Assembly (NCBI GenBank): GCA_029207755.1
Contig: JARCOQ010000005.1
Location: 62,073,414-62,137,413, forward strand
DNA: 64,000 nucleotides
Reading direction: 5' to 3'
From: Chamaea fasciata
Lineage: Eukaryota; Chordata; Aves; Passeriformes; Sylviidae
Positions 10,522 to 24,893 of the stretch are shown here, in pieces. The position numbers and the translations under genes were made by a program. Positions within the stretch are counted from its first letter, which is position 1. The number at the start of each line of letters is the position of its first letter. Below the pieces are notes generated by a model. That model searched no databases. It was not told where the DNA came from and worked only from the letters and a program-made list of their open reading frames with translations.

Positions 10522-11959
10522 GATGTCATAGAATATATTATCATACTGTCTTTTCACTGACTTTTCATTGACCTGTTGGTGGCTCACTGTGTTCAGACTT
10601 GGAGAATTTCTTATTTCAAAGTCTTTGGGGTCTCAAAGTCATTAGCTGCAACTGACAGTTAATTTCCAAAAAATGGTACTGTTGCTAGAAAATTCTAGGT
10701 TTCACCATCATCATCAGGGTGAAAACTTTCCTTTTCTTGACCTTAGGCAGAAGGCAGACATCAGACAGCTTGCTCTGACAACACTCCAGATAACCCTCCC
10801 ATACTGTACAAGCCAGGACAAGTCAACAAGTTGACAGAATACATGCAGGAAGCCCCTCCATGCTGAAGAAGATTTAGGTAGAGATTTATGAGAGGAGTAT
10901 GAGGTGTGATCCAACACTTCAACATGAGGTTGTGGGAGTCCTTGCTGCCAGTTCTCTCAAATATTCAGCAACATATGCAAAAGATGCTGAATTTGCAAAA
11001 CTACATTCAACAGTGGTAATACTGATGTCCTGCTAGACTATAAACTTGGACTGTTATAGCTGACTACCTAAGGCTCCCCTTTACTCTTGCGAGAGACACC
11101 CTGGAGTGCTTTTTCCAATTCTCCTCTAAACTGGTATATTTAGTTGCTGTGAAATTTAAATTGTCTTTAAACTATGTTTAAAGGAGTGGAGGGGGTGGGG
11201 AGGGCAGGGAAAGGAACATGATTACTGTGTCAAATAACTGTGTTTTCATATAGTTGATTTTGGGCCTGTTGCCTTCACCCAGCATCCATTTTTCTGGCCT
11301 ACTTCCTAAGCAAAAGAATGGATTCCTCCTCAGGCTTCAACTGTCATGAGCCCTTTGACTGCCTGTAAGGTCAGTGTTCAGTCCTCAGCCTTTCTTTCTC
11401 TTTTGATATGGGATTCATAGGATTGTATTTTTCAGTTCTGCAATGGGAAGAACCACTCTTTGCTAACATGTATTTTTAACAGAAAATTGCCCTCCAGTGG
11501 CAGAGGACATCCAAAATCCCATTACTACTACTGGGAACTCCTGGAGTCTCACTAGTGACAAGATGAATTGACGTTGGTGTTTAGAAAATGTACCTGGCAT
11601 ACCAAATGTAAGCAGCTGTGTTGTCCCTAAGAAAATGAAACCACAGCTTGACAGTTTTACAAGGAAATTTGACATGGGAAAACTCCGAAAATAAGAACTC
11701 TGCTCAAGCCATTGGGCTGATTTGTTGGACTTGTTTATGCTTATCTATCTTGAGCCAATTTTGGGCATAAGATTAAAAACGTATCTCTCTGCTGTATTCC
11801 TAACTTTCCTGTTAGGGAACCTTGCTGTTTTGAAACTGAAGAGTTTTATTTGAAGCCAACTGGATCAGACACCAAACCCTACACCACAGCCTCTGTCAAG
11901 ATCACTTCCTTCCAAGCAATGTCTGAGTGGTTCAGGTGTCAGCTGTGCCCCCAAACTTA

Positions 11960-12385
11960 CAGAATCACAGAATCACTGCATATTCTCAGTCAGAAGGGAC
12001 TCAAAAGGATCATCAAACCCAACTCGTGGCCCTCTACAGCACTATCCCCAACAGTCACACCATGTGCCTTAGAGCATTGTCCAAATGCTTACTGAACTCT
12101 GTCAGGCTTAGCGCTGTGACCACTTCCCTGGGGAGCTGTTCCAGGGACCAGCCACTCTCTGCTGAAGAACCTTTTCCTGATATGCAACCTAAACCTCCCC
12201 TGACACAACTTTAGTCCAGTCCCTTGGGTCTTGTCACTGGTCAAAAGAGAGAAGAGATGAATGCCTGCCCCTCCCCTTCCCCTTCTGAGGAAGTTGTAGA
12301 CTGTGACAAGGTCTCCTCTCAGTCTCTTGTTCTCCAAGCTAAATAGACCAAGTGACCCCAACTCCTTCTCATACAGCTTCTTTTC
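11960..12385 (-). mobile_element. CR1 LINE 3' fragment
   Basis: Starts on the plus strand with ACAGAATCACAGAATCACTG, the inverted CR1 3' tail. It continues through AGAAGGGACTCAAAAGGATC, GGGAGCTGTTCCAGGGACC, CTGAAGAACCTTTTCCTGAT and AAGTGACCCCAACTCCTTC in full CR1 order. It is the best-preserved CR1 copy in the window, about 430 bp and 5'-truncated. The 114-aa minus and 95-aa plus frames across it are repeat-derived. Confidence 0.93.
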
Positions 12386-15339
12386 AATTGTCTTTTTGGT
12401 ATTGTATGAAGTGAAAAAGGAGGCTGAAGACAAAATATTTTCCTAAGGATGTCCTGGCTCAAACCCCATTTCTTTTAGCGACTGAAAGTTGAAGTGCTTC
12501 CAATCATCCTAAACATCAGGGGGCCCCACAGTGTAAAGTCAGTATCTTAAAGAGAAGGACCCCAGACTTTCAGAGGTCAGTTGCTCAAACAGATTTGTGA
12601 CCACAACACCTTCAGCATTGTTTAGGAGAAGTGGATAAATGAGCAGATCAAGAGCTGTTGGTGTCCTATCTCAGTCTATAAGTAGCTCTAGTTTAGACAC
12701 AGTTGATGTGGTATCCCCTACAGAGCACATTGAACTGCATTGGAGGTGACAAGGTCAGAAATCCACTCAGGAAACTACAAAGGAAGGGTATTATCCTCTT
12801 ACTAAGAGCTGGTGGCAAGAATATCCCATGCCTGAAAGTCAGTAGCTGCTGGATTAATTCAAAGTGAACAATATTTTGTGAGTCTTAACTGGAAGTGATT
12901 CCCCTGTTTGCTTCCAGTTGGGGTGAGTGTGGAAGCAAAACTTCTGCCCCAATTTCCCCTGTAAAATGAGCTGTTTTCATGTTTTCTCTTCACCAGTATT
13001 ACAACGGCAGTCAAACACACTTGGTGGAATTTTAGGTATGTATTCATATGTTGCTTATCTGCTGTTTTCAGACTGGCTCAAGGCATGGGCTAAGTAGGAG
13101 TTTGTTAGCAGTGTAAATCTGGAGTCACTGCACTGAAGCCAATGGGAAACTGAACTGAAGCCTTGGGTCATGGGCTGGAAGGAAGTGCATTGAACATCTG
13201 GGGCAGGGAGGAATGCATGACTCACCCTGCAGCATCCTCCCTCTGGCAGATGCTTCGTGCAAAGTAAACATATTCTGGAGAATTTCAGTACAGTCTTTTC
13301 TCAAAAGAAAAGGGACTTTTAAAGTCTATATGTGTGGGTGAAGGTATAAAATTGCTGGATAGATTCCACGGTTCACAGATCAAAGCAAGTCACTTAGTAT
13401 GACGCTACTGCAGATGCTGGAATTGCCTTTAAGGCTGAGATTTGCTAGCATGACTAATGGTTTTGAGTTTCCTATTTGAGACACCAGTGAGAACTCTGAT
13501 ATTTTGGGTGCTTTTACCTCTGTCCTTAGACGTAGAAGGGACTTTTATACCATAGAAATAACCTATTTTGTCTAATGCCGCGGCGGAAGGAACAGTCCCT
13601 GGTGTGACTGACTATACCACTCTCCCAAGCTCACATCCATAAATGGCTCTCTCAATCTTAGTCAACCTCCTGGGTTAGCAAGTCACTGTGTGAATCTCGC
13701 TGTTTACTTTCTTTGCTAATGAACTTCATTTATCATTAAGGTGATCTCTGTTTATGACTGCTTTCATACGAAAACATTTTTTCTTTAGCAAACAATTGTT
13801 TGTGCAGCTTTACTCCCAAGTCAGATTAGGTCTTAGTGTGGCTGCTTCCTTTTCTCAGTCATCTGGTATTATTTCTGATCCCTGTTCTGGATGAGTGCAT
13901 GGTGAGTGTGAATAAGAAGTGAGGGGAGAGTATATGGTCAGACTAATTTGGCCTTTTGTTTCAGTTAGAGGCAGTTGGGGAGCAGGCTCTGGAGCCAAGT
14001 CTGGGTGTGTTGGCAGGAATAGGGAATTTTAATTGATATTTTAAACTTTCTTTCCTTTGGCCAATTTGAGTCAGACTCTCTGAGATGTTAATATAATATT
14101 AGGCAACTATGCTATTGTTGACATGATTCAATTAAAAATAAATTTTCTTTCATTGAGATCACATGAAGTAGGCAAGTGTCCTACATGTCCTTCCTTCCTT
14201 CCCATGAAGAAGTGACTCAGTCATTATCTAGTTTCCTTAAACATCTCTGTGCTAGGAATCCAACTGGGAATTTTAGGCAGTTATAGTTGAAAAATACGTG
14301 ATTGTGTACATTTTATTATCTTGTTTAACTATGTTTCAGCAGAACTATGGCCTAGAGGTTTGTAAACATGGACCCAAAAGTCAAAATGTTGTGGGTGTTA
14401 GGTAACATGCAATTTATCTGGCGACCTGAAGAATGTACTGCTGGAGCTGACTACTTGTCCAGAGTTCTGTGGTTGGATAAAGAGCTTCTGGAGAAGCTGT
14501 GCTGTGTGGCTTTTTTCATTTACTGGTTTGTAGTAAGAAGAAACAGGTGTCTCACTGACTCATGTGGTTACATCTCTAATTGAGCGTGCTGACTACTGAA
14601 GTTTTGCTGAATGCTTTTGAATACTTTTAAATATACCAATGTTGAAGATTGCTGTCATGCCACCTCCCTTACCACTCCATAGGGCAGGGAGGAGCTTTGG
14701 GGCACCCACAAAAATGTGTCACCTCCTCTCTCTCCTTTGTATGCATCAAGCAGCACATATGCAAAATGCCCACAGAAACTCTGTGTGCTGCCCTGGCTGG
14801 GGCCATTCGTACCTGTTGCTCTGTGCCCCTTGTGTGATGTGGTGTTGTGATCTGCAGCTGGGGAGAGGATAGGGTGCTGCTGTGGGCTGCAGGATGGGGT
14901 GCTGCTATGGCCTGGACACTGTAGGACTCCAGGACTTGCAGCTAGTTCAGTATATTTTTTTTTTTCCAGGTGGAAAGTGGGCGGGTTCAGTTCCCACTAG
15001 AGGGTACTTGGAACTGGAGGATTTTGCTGGGAAAGGTGAGCCCTTCAACAACAGGATGGAGAGGTGATGGCCGAGAACAGTCATTATGGTGGGAATTAAC
15101 TGAATCTCAGAAACAGACAGACAGAGATTTACATTCCAGAAACAATGACCTGATAGTGACTAATGGAGAAGATGCTTGGAGGATGAGGGATCTGGGTTCA
15201 GATGTGGGAGGAGAACAGCAGGGTTATTCTTCAAGGAAATTAAGTCAGCTACCTACTCCTGCCCGGAGCAGACACCAAATCAATCATATCCATAGCAGTG
15301 TCTCCTCCCCGTCACGCTCTGGCATAGCCATGCACTCAC

Positions 15340-15482
15340 ATGTAAGCCTTGTAGTTGCTGCCAATTTTCTGGATTCGGATGTCATATTTGGAGTCAATGA
15401 ATGGCTCGGTGGTGGCATAGGTTTTTGCCATGGCTACTATGCTGGCCATGTCCCGGAAGTCGTGCTGGTTCTCAACTTTGAC
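15340..15482 (-). CDS. SYN3: SYN3 coding exon, 143 bp (C-domain ATP-grasp core)
   Basis: Minus-strand exon encoding [18 protein letters not shown], then [12 protein letters not shown], then [17 protein letters not shown], plus two bases of the following Met codon. It is the central part of the synapsin C domain, which has an ATP-grasp-like fold. The length of 47 codons plus 2 bases equals what the mammalian synapsin alignment predicts. [14 protein letters not shown] matches SYN3; SYN2 has IRVQKIGNN and SYN1 has VRVQKIGQN. The acceptor is ATGAAG|GTC at 15483 and the donor is AT|GTGAGT at 15339. It follows the 63-bp exon in phase 0 and leaves phase 2 for the 75-bp exon. A 198-aa plus-strand frame (14970-15566) overlaps it and is a chance antisense frame. 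Confidence 0.97.
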
Positions 15483-17186
15483 CTTCATTATCAAAATCCA
15501 GTGAAAAAGAGACAAGAGCAAAAAGAATATGAATACTTTGTGAGCAGAAGTCATCTCTGCACCTGAATCGAACAATGTCAAATAAACCCCACACAGACAC
15601 AGCTGAGGACAGAGCAGGGCTTCTGTGATTCAAAGACAGAAGTTTTCCAGAGTAAACCAACCCAGAGCAAATCCATCCCATTCTCCTTCCTCATGCACCA
15701 GTCCTGGTAAATCTGGCACCAGAGAGGCAGCTAGACCTTTGCCCAAGTGGCTCTTGCTAATGCTCTTTGCTTTTAGGATGCTTCAGAAAAATATTCAGTC
15801 TCTTAAGAGAAATTACTTCATTCAAACTTTGCAACTGCTATTTCCCAGGTTGGGATGGATGGAAACAGAATATTTTGGGTGGCCAGGAAATACAAACCAC
15901 AAGTTCCAGGAAATCAACACGAGAGCTGGTTGTCTACCACCTTTAGGCTTCAGTTCCCTGGCATTTCACATTAACCCCCTCCAGACTTTCTCTGAGGAGT
16001 TGTGCAAGTCTCTTGACTGGACACAAACTCTGAAGGAAAAGGATGTCTCTGGGGGAGTTTGAGACTCTTGAGGAGATTTGTGTGACTGTGAGGCAATGAG
16101 CATGTGGGTAGGACAGCTTGTTGGATGTTAGACTTGAGTTGCACTTGGAAATGAAAGCGCAGTTGAGACCTCTGAGCTACAGTTTTTCTGAGAAGATGGC
16201 TTTTAACAGATCTGTATTCAGTTATGGAAAATCTGTATCTTAATAAAAAAAAGTGAAATGAGGAATGACCAAAACAGCAGACGTTCTAATGATATAATCA
16301 AACCTCTACAAAAACTCACTGATTTGGGAAAGCAAAACTGAACAAGCATGTAACAAGAACATAGTGGACAACTTCACCTCACTCATACCTTTAACCATGG
16401 CCTTTAGTGTATTGGCAAACACTTGTTTAGTGCATCAGAGAAACCTGTACAAGTCTTTTTCCTCAGGGCTGGACATATGCAGGAAGGGTGGATTAATTTG
16501 TGGAAAAAAGACTATGACTGTCTGAAAAGGATGAGCAAGTGAGTGACGTTCTTTATGCTATTACCCTTGCTTTATATCTTGGTAGTGCTTCGAGACCACA
16601 GTTGGGGATTGCAACCGTACTTTGCTAAGTGTGCACTGACAGGTGACAATCCATTGGTCTCTTCTCCAGAAGAGTTTCCCAGCTGCATCACTGTGTGTTA
16701 AAGGAGGGTGATGCCAGACTCTGTGCAGCCTGCTGAAGGAAGCCCATGCAATGGTATTTGGTGTTTATTTGCAAAGAACAAACTGGTGGTTTTATGTATC
16801 TGCTTTCAACCATGGGAGAGTGGGAGCCATCTTCACTAGGGAACAGAGGACAAGCTTGTTGCTAACCCATTTTATTCTGTTTAGATTGTTTAGTGTAAGT
16901 GCCAGCTTACACACAGGCCAAAGATTCAGCCACATCCTGTTGCAGAAAAGCTCTCAAAAACTGAACAGTTGTAGGGAAGGTGAAAAGTGCAACCAGTTTC
17001 ACTCATGACCATTTCTAGATGCCTGAATAGGAAAAAGAACTCATCTTCGTTTCTCCTGTTACTGACCACCAAATACCCCTAATCCTTCTCCCTTTTTCTG
17101 TGGTGTGGGCTGTGCTCTCACCATCCAGGAACTGTTGAGGAAAGGAGCAGAGGGCGATGATAGTCATCTGTGAGACGGGAGGATAC

Positions 17187-17203
17187 AAAAAAAAAAAAAA
17201 AAA
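17187..17203. repeat. A17 homopolymer
   Basis: Seventeen consecutive A residues on the plus strand, with no recognisable retroposon in front. Confidence 0.95.
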
Positions 17204-20200
17204 GGAAATAACAAATATAAAGGGGATATGTAAAGGCAACCATTACACGGCATCCATGAGGAGCAGCCTTGCTCTAGGCTGTGTTGTTTCCCTCTCTGTC
17301 TGAGTGGGGATGTGCAGGGCAGGGTGAGGTGGTAGGAATGCCCCAGAGGCAGCAGGGAGAATGAGAGAGGGACCCCAGAGCCCAAACTTGCAAAATACCA
17401 GAGGGAACAATGCAGGCTGTGTTGGAGCTGGGTATTTTTGTTGCACAGATAAGAGCTGCCCTGAGCTGAATGACATCAAGCAAGAGAGTCCCACCCAGAT
17501 GAGATGATCACAGGAGGGACTGCAAGGGCAGGCGACACTGACATGGTGTTACAACATATTCTACTGGACCCTCTTGGGAGTGAGAAAATACAAAAGCCAT
17601 TATATAATGACCTGCTTGGAACAAGGACATTTGTGGGATTTGAAACAAAGTGCTGCGCTTGTGCAACAGATGTCTTTGGGCCCAAACTGGAATGTTTGCA
17701 TCCACAGCCCAGGACCATTTGACCCAGAGCAGAGGAAAGGATGCAGCTTCCCTCTCCAAACTGGAATTAGACCATATTGATATTGCTAGAAAGTAGTTAA
17801 TCTTGTTAAATATGACGTTTCCTCAAAGATACAGCATGCTGGGGAAAAGAAGGGTCCATTTCTTCCTCCTCTCCAGCACCCCTACCCAATGGGGAGAGAA
17901 GGAAAGCAATTGAAAGTGTTCTCTCTAATGGGCCTGAGGACTTTTGGCTGGGTTAATAAAGAGGGGGACTCACCAAGGACACAAAGTAAAAAATGAAAAA
18001 TAAAGATGACTTCCACAGTGCTACACCACTGCACAGTCCTCAGGAAACAGCTCTGGCATCTTCCCTGGCCTGTGCCAGAGTACTTCCCATGGACTTTTCA
18101 GAGAAAGCAACTCACAGAAGTCCCCTTGTAGGAGATCACAGCCTTATTTCCCACCAAGCATCAAAATAATCACCACACCAAAGCTGAAATCTGAGCCACC
18201 ATTTGTTAATTGTTAGAGCCAGCCAAATTTGACAAAATAACAGCCGTGTTCTGGGTTAATGCTGGTTTATCCCAGGGTATGGTTATTACTTCATAAACAG
18301 GAAGCACTCAAGTTACAGTCAAATTAGATTTATTTTCCTGCCTTATCTATTGAGTCCCCCATTTATTAGCTTTTTACTTTTAAATTTTGTATAATTCATT
18401 TCCTCCTGCCTTGTGACCCTTCTAGATACCAATGAGAGATCCATTTTCCTAACAGAAGAAAAAGTCCCAGACATAACCAAAGCTAGGGTGGATGTAGTGT
18501 GACACCAGGGGGCATTATTTAAGAAGGTGCTATTAAAAATCAATCCGGAGAAAAGTTACCAATTTTCCTAACAGGAGACAAACCAGTCTTCTAAAATGGC
18601 GGGTTGGCCAATACATGAAACTGATAAAAGAAGTTGAAAATAAACCATTTTCCCCCTCTTTCTCTTTTATTTTGCAATCTTCTTAGGATAAATAGTATAT
18701 CCCATTAACTGCATAGAGGAGTGCAAACAGCGAGTACAAACACAGCCCCTGCCCTGGCAGCCTGTTTGCTTAGCTGTGCTGCCTGTTTGAGCAGCAATAG
18801 ACTCATTCTGAAACCATAAGTTGCTGTTTGCTGTAGCATTTTAGTGACCTGTTAAGAAGGGTTTGAACCAGTGTGTTGACAAATGCCTTTCCTGAGTAAG
18901 AAAGTTCCTCCTTCCCTTCTGGCTCTCTTCTCTAACCCAGGCACCAGTGATGCCCTAGCATGCTTTCTGTAGGAAAGGGAGAAGTTTGGCTGGATTGCTG
19001 GGGACATGCTCACAGAGATGTGACCATCCCTTTGCCCTGTGGTGGCATCTCAAATCCTGATACTGCATGACCTGCATCTGTTACCTGTTGCCATCCTCAG
19101 CCTGCCTAAGAAGCACTGATCTTTGCCTTTGGGTGGAGGGCAGTCCAAGGGGCAGGTCATGAAGAAACATTCTGCTCCATCCGTGTTGTAGACCTCGTTT
19201 TGAGGCCTTTCTTGTAAGGCAGGATTTTGGATTGGTTCTGGTGGAGTTAAAACCTCACTGTGGCAATTTCCTGGGCAGTCTGAAGCACACCCGAGATCTG
19301 TTTGAGCACAGGTTCCTTCAATGAGGGATCTATCTGGGTAGAAACTTCTGCTTCCTCTGTCTCACAATTCCCTAATCTGCTGCTTCTTGTACATCCCAGA
19401 TGTTCCTGGACACCAGGGTCCCAGGGCTATGGCTCTCCTCCCTCATCTTTAGCCCAAGCGCTGCAAGGTATTGCTTTGCAGTCCCCTTTTGCTTTCATTA
19501 TGTGGCCATATGAAAAAATAATCGGTTAGCCAAAGTGTCATAATTATCTTAGTCTGCTAGGACTGCCCTAGTCTTGCCTTTCTTGAGCATCATCCAGTGT
19601 GAACTCTGCCTTTGAGGTTAACTCTGCCCTACAGACTAAACACACAGCACTTTGGACATGACCTGCAGAAGCACTTTCTGTGTCCAGAATGAGGTTGAAG
19701 CCAGGTTCAGCTGGAAGGTGAGTGTCCAAGGCTGAGCCAGAGCTGGACTTGGCAATGTGGTGTATAATTGACTCTTGGTAGGCTTGTGAAAATACACGGT
19801 CTGAGTGTTTTCCTCCAGAGGAACTGGTGCAGTCATACAAAGCTTGTGATTTTTTGTCCATCTTGACCTGCTCTCAGCCTTTCTGTAGGGACCCTACCAT
19901 CTTGGGACAGTGGGTCTTCAGGAGCAGTTCAGTGCAGATGGTTTCCTGAACCTCTCCTTTCCTCTAACCCAAATGATGCTCTCTTTCTCAGCAAATACTC
20001 AATCCAACTGACACACAATCAGTTGAGGCCTAACTTTGGCCCACCCCAAAATAATGAAATCAGAATGGCATCTGTATTTCCTTATTATTCTCACACTGAA
20101 GTTCCTCATCTGCTGCCTTTAATGCATTGAACCTTCCTAATACAGAGCCCAGGTCTTGGCTGCTGTGGCCCCTGTTGCCTTGGGTCAGTCACTGTTTCCT

Positions 20201-23200
20201 GTGTCCAGCAAAAGCTTTCAGACTGATGTGCAAGAAAAGGGGATGTTTTTGCTATTTTCAAGATATTTGGAACATCCTTACTCATGAGTCAGTGGGAATG
20301 TGGTGATTGGGCTGCTCTGTTGTGAATGAATGTTACATGTCAAGTCATTATTTGTCTTCTCTAAAAGAAAATATTTGTTCCTTGACAAACTGAGGCAGCC
20401 CTTTCCCTTCCTTTCCTCTTTAGCACACTGGATTTTCAAAGCTCTCACTTTTGGAACATTCTATTTCCAGTCCTGAGAGAGACAAGGTGACGAGCTGTCT
20501 TTCCTGATAAAAACCTTGCAGTATTTTTACATTACAGAGTGGCTCTGTTTAGTTTGTGCTATATTTATACCAGGGGAAAAAAAAAGAAGCAGAGAAGTCT
20601 TTCCCAGCCAGTTAGAGAGAAAATAACTCTGACCATGTTATTATGAACAACAAGTTTTTCTTCTACAATGTAATAAATTCATCTGAGCCAGGATTTGTAC
20701 TGGGAAGGTGTTTTTGTAATTATGGGGCAGGAGGGTACAGGAGGTGACTCTTAAACTGACCTAATTAGAGAGGTCTAAAAGTAAAGTAGGAGTAGCAAAA
20801 TATCCATATATATTTAAAATTGATATAAATATATGTAAAGGACAGATATTGGTTTTCCTCTCTTTGTAGATCTGGCAGTTGTTTCCTTCTCATAATCTGA
20901 TCAGGAAGAGGTGAAGAGGCTCTTTGAGTGAATTTGCAGTACTGGGCTCTGTTCCTAGGGCACTTCAGGGTCATGTTAACACACAAATGGCAAATACTAA
21001 CACACTCAGAGCTTTATTCTTTTCCATGGGCTCTGGCATTATGAGATCCGGAGTCAGGAAGAAGTGTTATTCCTTTCTCACTGTAGTGCTCTCCCTATTC
21101 AACAGAGACCCCCAATCATTTCTGGGGTAGCTAGGCTCAAACTGCACAATGCTTAAAAAGGCCTCGACCTCTAAGGAGCTGCTGGGTTAACGACAGTTCT
21201 GTTCTGCACATGGAAAGACATGTCCTCTCAGTGCTCATCCATGGTTTCCCTGGAAGATTCCTTGAGTACTGTTGATCCTGTGAGTCTAAGCAACTTAAGT
21301 ACATGAGAAAGGTGCTTCTCTGCTGACTCCATAGTAAACAGTTGTCTACGCAGTATTTCTACAAATATTTTATTTGTATCGAGACTGCACAGGGCCAGCA
21401 GCATAGAGCACACTTGTTATGATCTTCCAGTGCCACTGAAATATGATGTGATTCCAAATTTTGGAAGGAGGATAATGATGATCATGGGAGGGGCTGAGGG
21501 GCATGTGTTCTGTTTTTAGATTAGAAGATTGTCTGTTCCTGGGTGCAGGCTATTACTGGTGTCTCTGTTCAAGTCAATAGAGAGGCTGTTGTTTCTGCAT
21601 TTCTCAATGGAAATTTTAAAAAATGCCTTTTATTGCAAATTTGTTTTCTCCATCTCCATGTGCACCTCACACGCACACATCACTTGGCAAGAGCATTTCT
21701 TTCACAAATGGTATACTGCCACCCCTTTTGGTTCTGATCCTGAAAAATAGCTGTTCTTCTCCCAGGCTAAAGACAATTGTGTTGACCCACCCTTAAGCGG
21801 AAGGCAGTCAATAGAGCCTATTTTGTACAAGTCCTAATGTGGTTATTTTTCATTTGAGCTTTGAGGATTTTTTTGTTCAGCCCTCTGATTAAAAATGTGG
21901 TGAGTGAATTTTGCAAAAATTATGTCAAAACAAACAATATGTGAAAATGAAAGTCTATTATAATTATGCTCCTTCTAGCAATTATTGCAAAATAATAAAC
22001 ACTCAGCACTTACACTGCCAAGAACGTTATGAACATGAATTAGCAGTAAGTATCAGGTAATCATTATCATTTCTCTAGTCTGTAACACAGAGAAACTGAA
22101 GAAAACTGTGAAATGACACAAATCTCCCTGAAAGCAGATGGTGGAGCTCTTTGGGGAAGAGGCATTTTCTGCATCCAGAATTCTTCTGGCTCCTGGCCAC
22201 TGCCTCAGACAAATAAAGAATAACAGTGCCTGGACTTCCCATCTTTTCTCATTCTTCTGCATGTTGGAGCCTCCCATTACATGTGATTTTATCATTAATA
22301 ACAAAAAAATTGTAAGCACTTCCTTGACAATTTCTGTTGGTAATAACATTGTAACCTGAATACTCATGTCCTTTGAAGCACCAGTTACAGGTACAAATCC
22401 ATGGCTCGCTACCTTGGCATCGTTTGTTGCAGTAAGTACTATTTTAATACTCGCGTGTGTACTTTGGCTAATACATTGGTTATTCTATCCTATGCTTCTC
22501 AAGTCACTGCTTTAGTACAAAACATGACCTGATGCAGGTGCTTTATTAACATTTACTTTGTTCCACACATCAAAAAAAAAGCATCTCTCTCTTTTCACAT
22601 TATGTATATTTTATAGCTAAAGACCTGCTATTTCCTGCTATTATCTCTACTTTTGAGGACCAGTGCAAGGAAATAATTTAGCTCTCTCTAATGTCACTGG
22701 TTATTGCTTTTGCATTATGATGGTTAAAAACACCATGTCTCCTGACAGCTTCCCTCTTCTGCATTACTTTATTGTAGGTTTGATTTTTTTTTATTTGTGT
22801 TACTTTTGTAGTATATACATAATTCTGCTTCTCTGTATTTCTCCTGATATTTTCTGTGGTTTCTTTTGTCAGTCCTGCTTAGGATTGAACCCTAAATTTT
22901 CAAAAAAAGCATGAAACAAATTCTTGTTACTTGTGTTTTAAGCCAATTGATTGTTTCTTTATTTCATCTTTCTCTCTTCTCTTTTTGCTCTGTGCAATGA
23001 AATGCAGTGAGACTGAAGAGAGAAAATTTAATCAGTCTCAACTTTCCTTCAGCCTGCTTGTATCTGGAGAAAGGCCCAAACTAAAACCATAAGGTCAACA
23101 ACCCTTGCTTCCCGTACCTTCCCCAGCTACTGAACAGAGCAGTGTTGAAACTCTGTGCCCAAATGCACATCCAGACTTTGCTAGTAGTCACTAATTTCAT

Positions 23201-24191
23201 AACGGACTAAAGTAAACTTGGCCTCAGACCAATTCTTTCTTCTAAGATGCTGGCTGTCAGCCTATCTTTATTTATCTGGAATGACTTCCTACATACCCTC
23301 CTTGTGCCTCTGAGTACAATTGTGCCAGGAGTCTGAATAGAAACTCTCTTCCTCCTGAACTTGTGACAGAAAAATCAACATAATTAAAGAATAAAATGGG
23401 AGGGAAAGTATGAGCTGGAAGATCTGGTGTGTGGTGCAGAAGACAATAGCTGAATGTTTTGCTGAGAGTTTTGTCTGGAAATGCTGTTAAGATTGGAGTA
23501 ATTTTCTCGATTCTGCCCTCATTTCTGTAGCCACTAAGGATCCTTGGTGCATGAGACACATGAAGCCCTCCCTGCATTACAGGTGAAATGGCAGAGCAGT
23601 CAGAGACATGCAGGCTTGCAGGGTCTCAAGGCAGAGGTTTTCCTCCTGGTTTGTCCTGGTTGGTTTTTGCTAATGAAATCCTTCCTAGGAACAAGTTAGA
23701 GGCTCCCTACAAGCACCTCTAGGCTGTCTGCACACACTCTAATTCAATGACACCTCTGCCTGCTTAACATAGGCAGCACCAATATATTAACCGACATTTC
23801 CTGCTTATTTACATGTTTCTTCCTTGATGCTGAAAGCCAGCTCCACCACTAGAACAGGCATCTGTGCCCACTTCCTCCCCAGCAGCTACCATCCAGACAG
23901 GGGAACATTGCAACTAAAGCAAGAAAGATTATTAGATCTTCCACGCGTAATCCAGCAAGCCAGAAAGGGCTTCTGTTTCCAGAGCACAAGCAAACAAACT
24001 GTACCAGGTTTAAATTTGGTGTAACTATATATATTTTTCAGGCAAAGTGTGAGGCCAGGAGAAGGTCTGTCTGCACTTGGGAGGCACTAGGCATATCAGT
24101 TCCGAAGTTCATGTACCACTCATTTGGATTCAGAGATGATACTTCAATTTTGTACTTCTGAACAAATCAAGTTTTAGACAGATAGGGGAAG

Positions 24192-24210
24192 ATATCTTTT
24201 GAAAAGATAT
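24192..24210. repeat. Short inverted repeat
   Basis: ATATCTTTTGAAAAGATAT: two 9-bp arms around a single central base, able to form a small AT-rich hairpin. Confidence 0.8.
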
Positions 24211-24893
24211 ATGCAAGAAAGAGGAGACTCAAGTGCAGCAGGAATGTGCTGGTGATGCCTCACTGAAAGGGGAGCCCAGTCACCCCAAGAAACAGGGGCT
24301 ACTAATTCACTGGGGGAATAAAGATCCCAGAGAGCCTGGGAAAAACAAACAGGTCCTTCTGGGTAGTGAACTGTTTTTCAGGATTCCTTGGCACGCAACC
24401 AGCCACTCTGCTTTGTAAGGTCTTGTTCTTCCTTGCAAGGAGGAAAAAAATAACTGAAGGGCTCCCGTTTTTTGAATAAGGTCATGATAATGCACTCATG
24501 AAGCCCAGTGCCACAGCTCCTCATTGTGAGTGCTATGGGGTATAGCTGCACTTTACAGGTGCTGGAATAAACAACACTACCACTTTCAGAAGAAGAGAAA
24601 ACATATAAAAGACAAGCCTAATGACTTCAGCCCAGCCAGCTTTTCCCCCATGCTACACCAACCCCCCTTCCTGCATCCCAGACCGCCTCCAACCCAATCC
24701 CACTGCCTGTCTCCAAGTGCGTGACAGCGGAAAAAGGCCCTTTCTCCCACAGGAACAGCCAGTGCGACCCAGATAGGTTGTGGGGAGGTTTAACCCCTTG
24801 GCTGGCTGGTCACATGCCATGTGTAATCACAGGAATGCTGTGCCACATAAGTATCTGCTTCCAGAGATATATATATATTTTTCTTTTACTTAC

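Larger units (their letters stand above)
10027..15339 (-). other. SYN3: SYN3 intron (5,313 bp) between 143-bp and 75-bp exons
   Basis: Non-coding interval; both splice sites are canonical. It contains a CR1 fragment at about 11.96-12.39 kb and a 34-bp-period imperfect direct repeat near 10.47-10.52 kb. The rest is unique sequence with no gene signal. Confidence 0.85.
15483..24893 (-). other. SYN3: SYN3 intron (9,411 bp) between 63-bp and 143-bp exons
   Basis: Non-coding interval with phase 0 at both ends. It contains an A17 tract at 17187-17203 and a near-perfect inverted repeat at 24192-24210. I find no LINE tail, RNA gene or conserved exon in it. Long frames such as 15625-16062 (+) have no family resemblance and no splice or start support. 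Confidence 0.85.

Noticed and set aside
14970..15566. 198-aa plus-strand frame
   Set aside because: It overlaps the SYN3 143-bp exon in antisense, resembles nothing and gains length from the exon's stop-poor complement.
15625..16062. 145-aa plus-strand frame
   Set aside because: Intronic, with no family resemblance and no neighbouring exon or promoter signal.
17123..17168. Minus-strand exon-like segment after a long T tract (…CTCACAG|ATGACTATC…GGATG|GTGAGAG)
   Set aside because: Splice-like by eye, but an extra 46-bp exon between the 63- and 143-bp exons would shift the frame inside the invariant C domain. The T tract explains the good acceptor score.
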